From contig BSBM01001436.1 in the NCBI GenBank assembly GCA_027924585.1, positions 1,550,001-1,614,000 on the forward strand: 64,000 bases of DNA, in the 5' to 3' direction. The position numbers were made by a program, and so were the translations under genes. The notes under the pieces were generated by a model. That model had not been told where the DNA came from and did not search any database. It saw only the letters and a program-made list of their open reading frames with translations. Of the stretch, positions 59,715 to 64,000 are shown piece by piece (position 1 is the first letter of the stretch; the number at the start of each line of letters is the position of its first letter). This DNA comes from Larix kaempferi. Its lineage: Eukaryota > Streptophyta > Pinopsida > Pinales > Pinaceae.

Positions 59715-59858
59715 CTCAGCTTCCTTAGCAGCTTTATGGGTAGCATCAGAAAACTCCTTATGGCTGAAGTGATAGGCTCTATGGTTACCGCATCGAAAGT
59801 GTTTATTCTCTCCTTTATCATCTCTGCATATAGCTGAACAAAAATCCCCACCAAAATG
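59715..59858 (-). other. Exon of an unrecognised gene
   Basis: A 144-base block, exactly 48 codons, is open on the minus strand. It is bordered by TTGTTTTCAG and GTAAGA, a strong acceptor and donor. It encodes HFGGDFCSAICRDDKGENKH, FRCGNHRAYHFSHKEFSDAT and a basic/acidic end. I do not recognise the protein. It lies on the same strand as the eIF5A and MetAP2 exons upstream. Confidence 0.5.
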
Positions 59859-60031
59859 CTGAAAACAAATGATGTTGAGAACAATGTAATATTTGACTAA
59901 TTCCCCAAATTGACACATTACCATTTCAGAATTATCATATTCCCAATTTTTTTACGAATTGGCAGCTATTTTATCAAGAAAATATTTGATGAATTCATAT
60001 CTGCTCATCGGTGGACACTTGATCTCATTAC

Positions 60032-60106
60032 CTGAGCCAGCAGCTGCTCATCAATAGGGAGCTTAAGATCATCCTTGGTCTGTCCATATTTAGTCAGCAA
60101 GCTAAC
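60032..60106 (-). pseudogene. eIF5A, single exon fragment
   Basis: A 75-base, 25-codon block with TGGCAG acceptor and GTAATG donor encodes VSLLTKYGQTKDDLKLP and IDEQLLAQ. This matches the C-terminal-domain strand-helix of translation factor eIF5A. The hypusine-loop exons (around K-x-G-x-H-G) and the last exon are not seen on either side, so it is a fragment. Confidence 0.7.
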
Positions 60107-62370
<2,264 letters not shown>

Positions 62371-63152
62371 CTCTCCAAATATTACTATAGATTCATAACC
62401 CAATGTTCTGACTGTAGACAAGAAAACTAAAAGCAAATTCGAATGCTAGCTGCTACAAAGAATACCTATCTCCATTTTGTCTGTACTGTGTGTGTACTAA
62501 GGCCTCTACTGCAATATGTTGTCAGTATATAAAAACCACCATGAATGAACCAGTTCCAAATGAGATTTCTTATATTCTATATGCCCATTCAGGTAATTCC
62601 CAGCGATCAATTTAAAAGACAAAGATATTACAAAAAGAAACTTACATAACAGTTGTTTCTCAAGCTACAGCCAAAGGGCAAAAGGAGGAAATCACAAAAA
62701 CAACATATCATCAATTCGACAGGAGGAGGTATGTTTTCAATAAGAAGTCATATTGAAAATTTGATTTTTTGAAACACAAAAAGAAGACAAGATGTCGACT
62801 TTGTGCAAAATAATGTGGATGTTGATAGGGATGACAATAAGGTTCAACTGAAGAATGTTCTTTCTTGATCTCAATTAAGAGATTTCCTTATTAATCTTAA
62901 GTTGTATATTGATATCATCGTCAGATAAATTAAATTAATTCGTCAACCCATAATATTTTGTCAGTAGCTACAAAGTAATACTAATATTTAAATTCACCAG
63001 AGCCTGTAAACGCTTCTATCTCAAAAAAATTAGGTATCTATGTCAAAAAATCGGAGTCCAAGCATGAAGCTGGACCCTACTGTAGTGAAAATTAGTTGCT
63101 GGCATGTGATGCAAAGGAACGAGCTATAAGAAGTTTGTACAATTACACTAAC
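62371..63152. other. Non-coding sequence upstream of the MetAP2 exons
   Basis: The N-terminal Lys-rich exons of MetAP2 are not visible here. No other feature is supported. Confidence 0.35.
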
Positions 63153-63240
63153 CTGGATCAGGGCCTCATGCCGTTTGCTGAAGACAAAGTAGTTTGAGAA
63201 CAACGTGATTGCTTGCTTCAAAGGCCCGAAAATTTGAGAT
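63153..63240 (-). other. Possible exon, unrecognised
   Basis: An 88-base minus-strand block between TTTTCGCCAG and GTTAGTG encodes SQIFGPLKQAITLFSNYF and KRHEALIQ. It is on the strand of the MetAP2 exons. No family is recognised. Confidence 0.3.
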
Positions 63241-63271
63241 CTGGCGAAAACAAAACCCAAAATCCTTGATT

Positions 63272-63536
63272 CACTACTACACATATGGGGGGTATTAAGA
63301 CAATACTTGTGTAAATTGTCTCAACTTAAGACCAAACAAAAATGGCGTATTGTCTTAAATATTGTCTTTAAGCGAGTGTCTTAAACTATTGTCTTAAATT
63401 ATTGTGTTAAACTATTGTCTTAAGCTTAAGACAATAGTTTATGACACTTGCTTAAAGACAATGCACAATTTTTTTTTGTCTTAAGTTGAGACAATTTACA
63501 CAAATATTTTCTTAATACCTCCTCTATGTAGTAGTG
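63272..63536. mobile_element. CACTA-like hairpin element with long inverted-repeat arms
   Basis: The 265-bp element begins CACTACTACACATATGGGGG and ends in the reverse complement CACTACTACATAGAGGAGG. The arms pair along most of their length (AAATTGTCTCAACTTAAGAC in both) up to a CTTAAGCTTAAG centre near 63419. Short ATTGTCTTAA motifs repeat inside. Flanking ATT/ATA gives at best a partial 3-bp target duplication. Confidence 0.7.
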
Positions 63537-63558
63537 ATAGGATGCAAATATTTATAAT

Positions 63559-63628
63559 AGGGCACGGTGGAATCGAACCACCAATCTTATGCATTAATGC
63601 AGATGCTCTACCATTGATCTAGTACCCT
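63559..63628 (-). tRNA. tRNA-like sequence, second copy
   Basis: On the minus strand AGGGTAC pairs fully with GTGCCCT as a 7-bp acceptor stem. The D arm (GATC-AATGGTA-GAGC) is slightly damaged, and the T arm GGTGG-TTCGATT-CCACC is perfect. The anticodon region TCTGCATTAATGCATAAGA cannot form a normal 5-bp stem with a 7-base loop. It is related to 45488-45558. Probably a tRNA pseudogene or tRNA-derived sequence. Confidence 0.5.
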
Positions 63629-64000
63629 ACAACTTCATATACAAGAAGAATATTTGTATTTATTTCACTCATTCTATGGATTGATTTGCAGGATCTGTTA
63701 TGCAGGCCCAATATGTCAATGATTAACATGGAAGTTTGGACAAAGATGCATGAAGATAATGCATCTTACCTAGTGCTTCATCTATTAGACTTTGGGCAAA
63801 GGTGGCTATATCAATGCATTCGGTACTATATTGATCCTCATGTACGCTGGTAGTGGTAATTATTTATTCAAGGAGCTTTTCTTGTACATGATGATGCTTG
63901 CAGAGCATGTAAAGAAACCAAGACAATGCCCACAGAGTATATATAACGACATATAACTAGTGGAAAACCACAGAGTAATTTATTTCCCAAATAGGAAGAA
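63629..64000. other. Non-coding window end
   Basis: No supportable feature. Confidence 0.4.

Overview
The window is repeat-rich nuclear DNA of a seed plant. Very large, nested and decayed LTR retrotransposons, two plant LINE clades, a tRNA-derived SINE, CACTA-type miniature elements and intron-containing gene fragments fill almost all of it. A gymnosperm (conifer-like) genome is my best guess from element size and sparse genes; that is inference. No intact host gene is certain. The nearest to one is a dirigent-family gene (50443-51043, +) with a single one-base frameshift.

Region 1 (1-29881) is a nest of retrotransposons. Two Ty3/gypsy elements of one Tat-like family lie head to tail and share the LTR at 2008-2883. 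Only the 3' end of the first is in the window (1-2883). The second runs 2008-29881, in the order LTR, PBS, gag, protease, an extra RNase H, RT, the original RNase H, integrase, a long extra 3' ORF of about 1,100 codons, LTR. A Ty1/copia element (8015-13262, 5-bp TSD TCACC) split its integrase zinc finger. A 2.7-kb solo LTR (18417-28546, TSD CCAGT, ends TGTTGG/CCAACA) split its 3' ORF, and that solo LTR was itself split by a second copia element (20173-27589, TSD CTTCT). The order of insertion can therefore be read directly. Homologous copies within the window show that several stop codons arose by CAG-to-TAG or CAA-to-TAA change.

Region 2 (29882-36640) holds a 1.4-kb retroposon with perfect 19-bp target duplications, an RTE-type LINE 3' end, a CACTA-like miniature element and several short tandem duplications. 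Region 3 (36637-50000) holds the last four exons of a plant autoinhibited Ca2+-ATPase, a hAT transposase fragment, a universal-stress-protein-like exon, a tRNA-like sequence next to a second CACTA-like miniature element, a SINE with 17-bp target duplications and a decayed gypsy gag-protease fragment.

Region 4 (50000-64000) holds the dirigent gene, RTE and L1 LINE fragments (the L1 carries an RNase H domain), a coiled-coil ORF of a second retroelement family beside a five-copy polypurine-tract-like array, and a group of minus-strand exons (methionine aminopeptidase 2, eIF5A and two unrecognised ones). It ends with a hairpin miniature element beside another tRNA-like sequence.

The most unusual items are the Tat-like family with its pre-RT RNase H and large coiled-coil 3' ORF, the higher-order tandem arrays in the 3' untranslated part of the second copia element, the clustered G/C hairpins in the first copia LTR, and the twice-seen pairing of a tRNA-like sequence with a CACTA-type miniature element.
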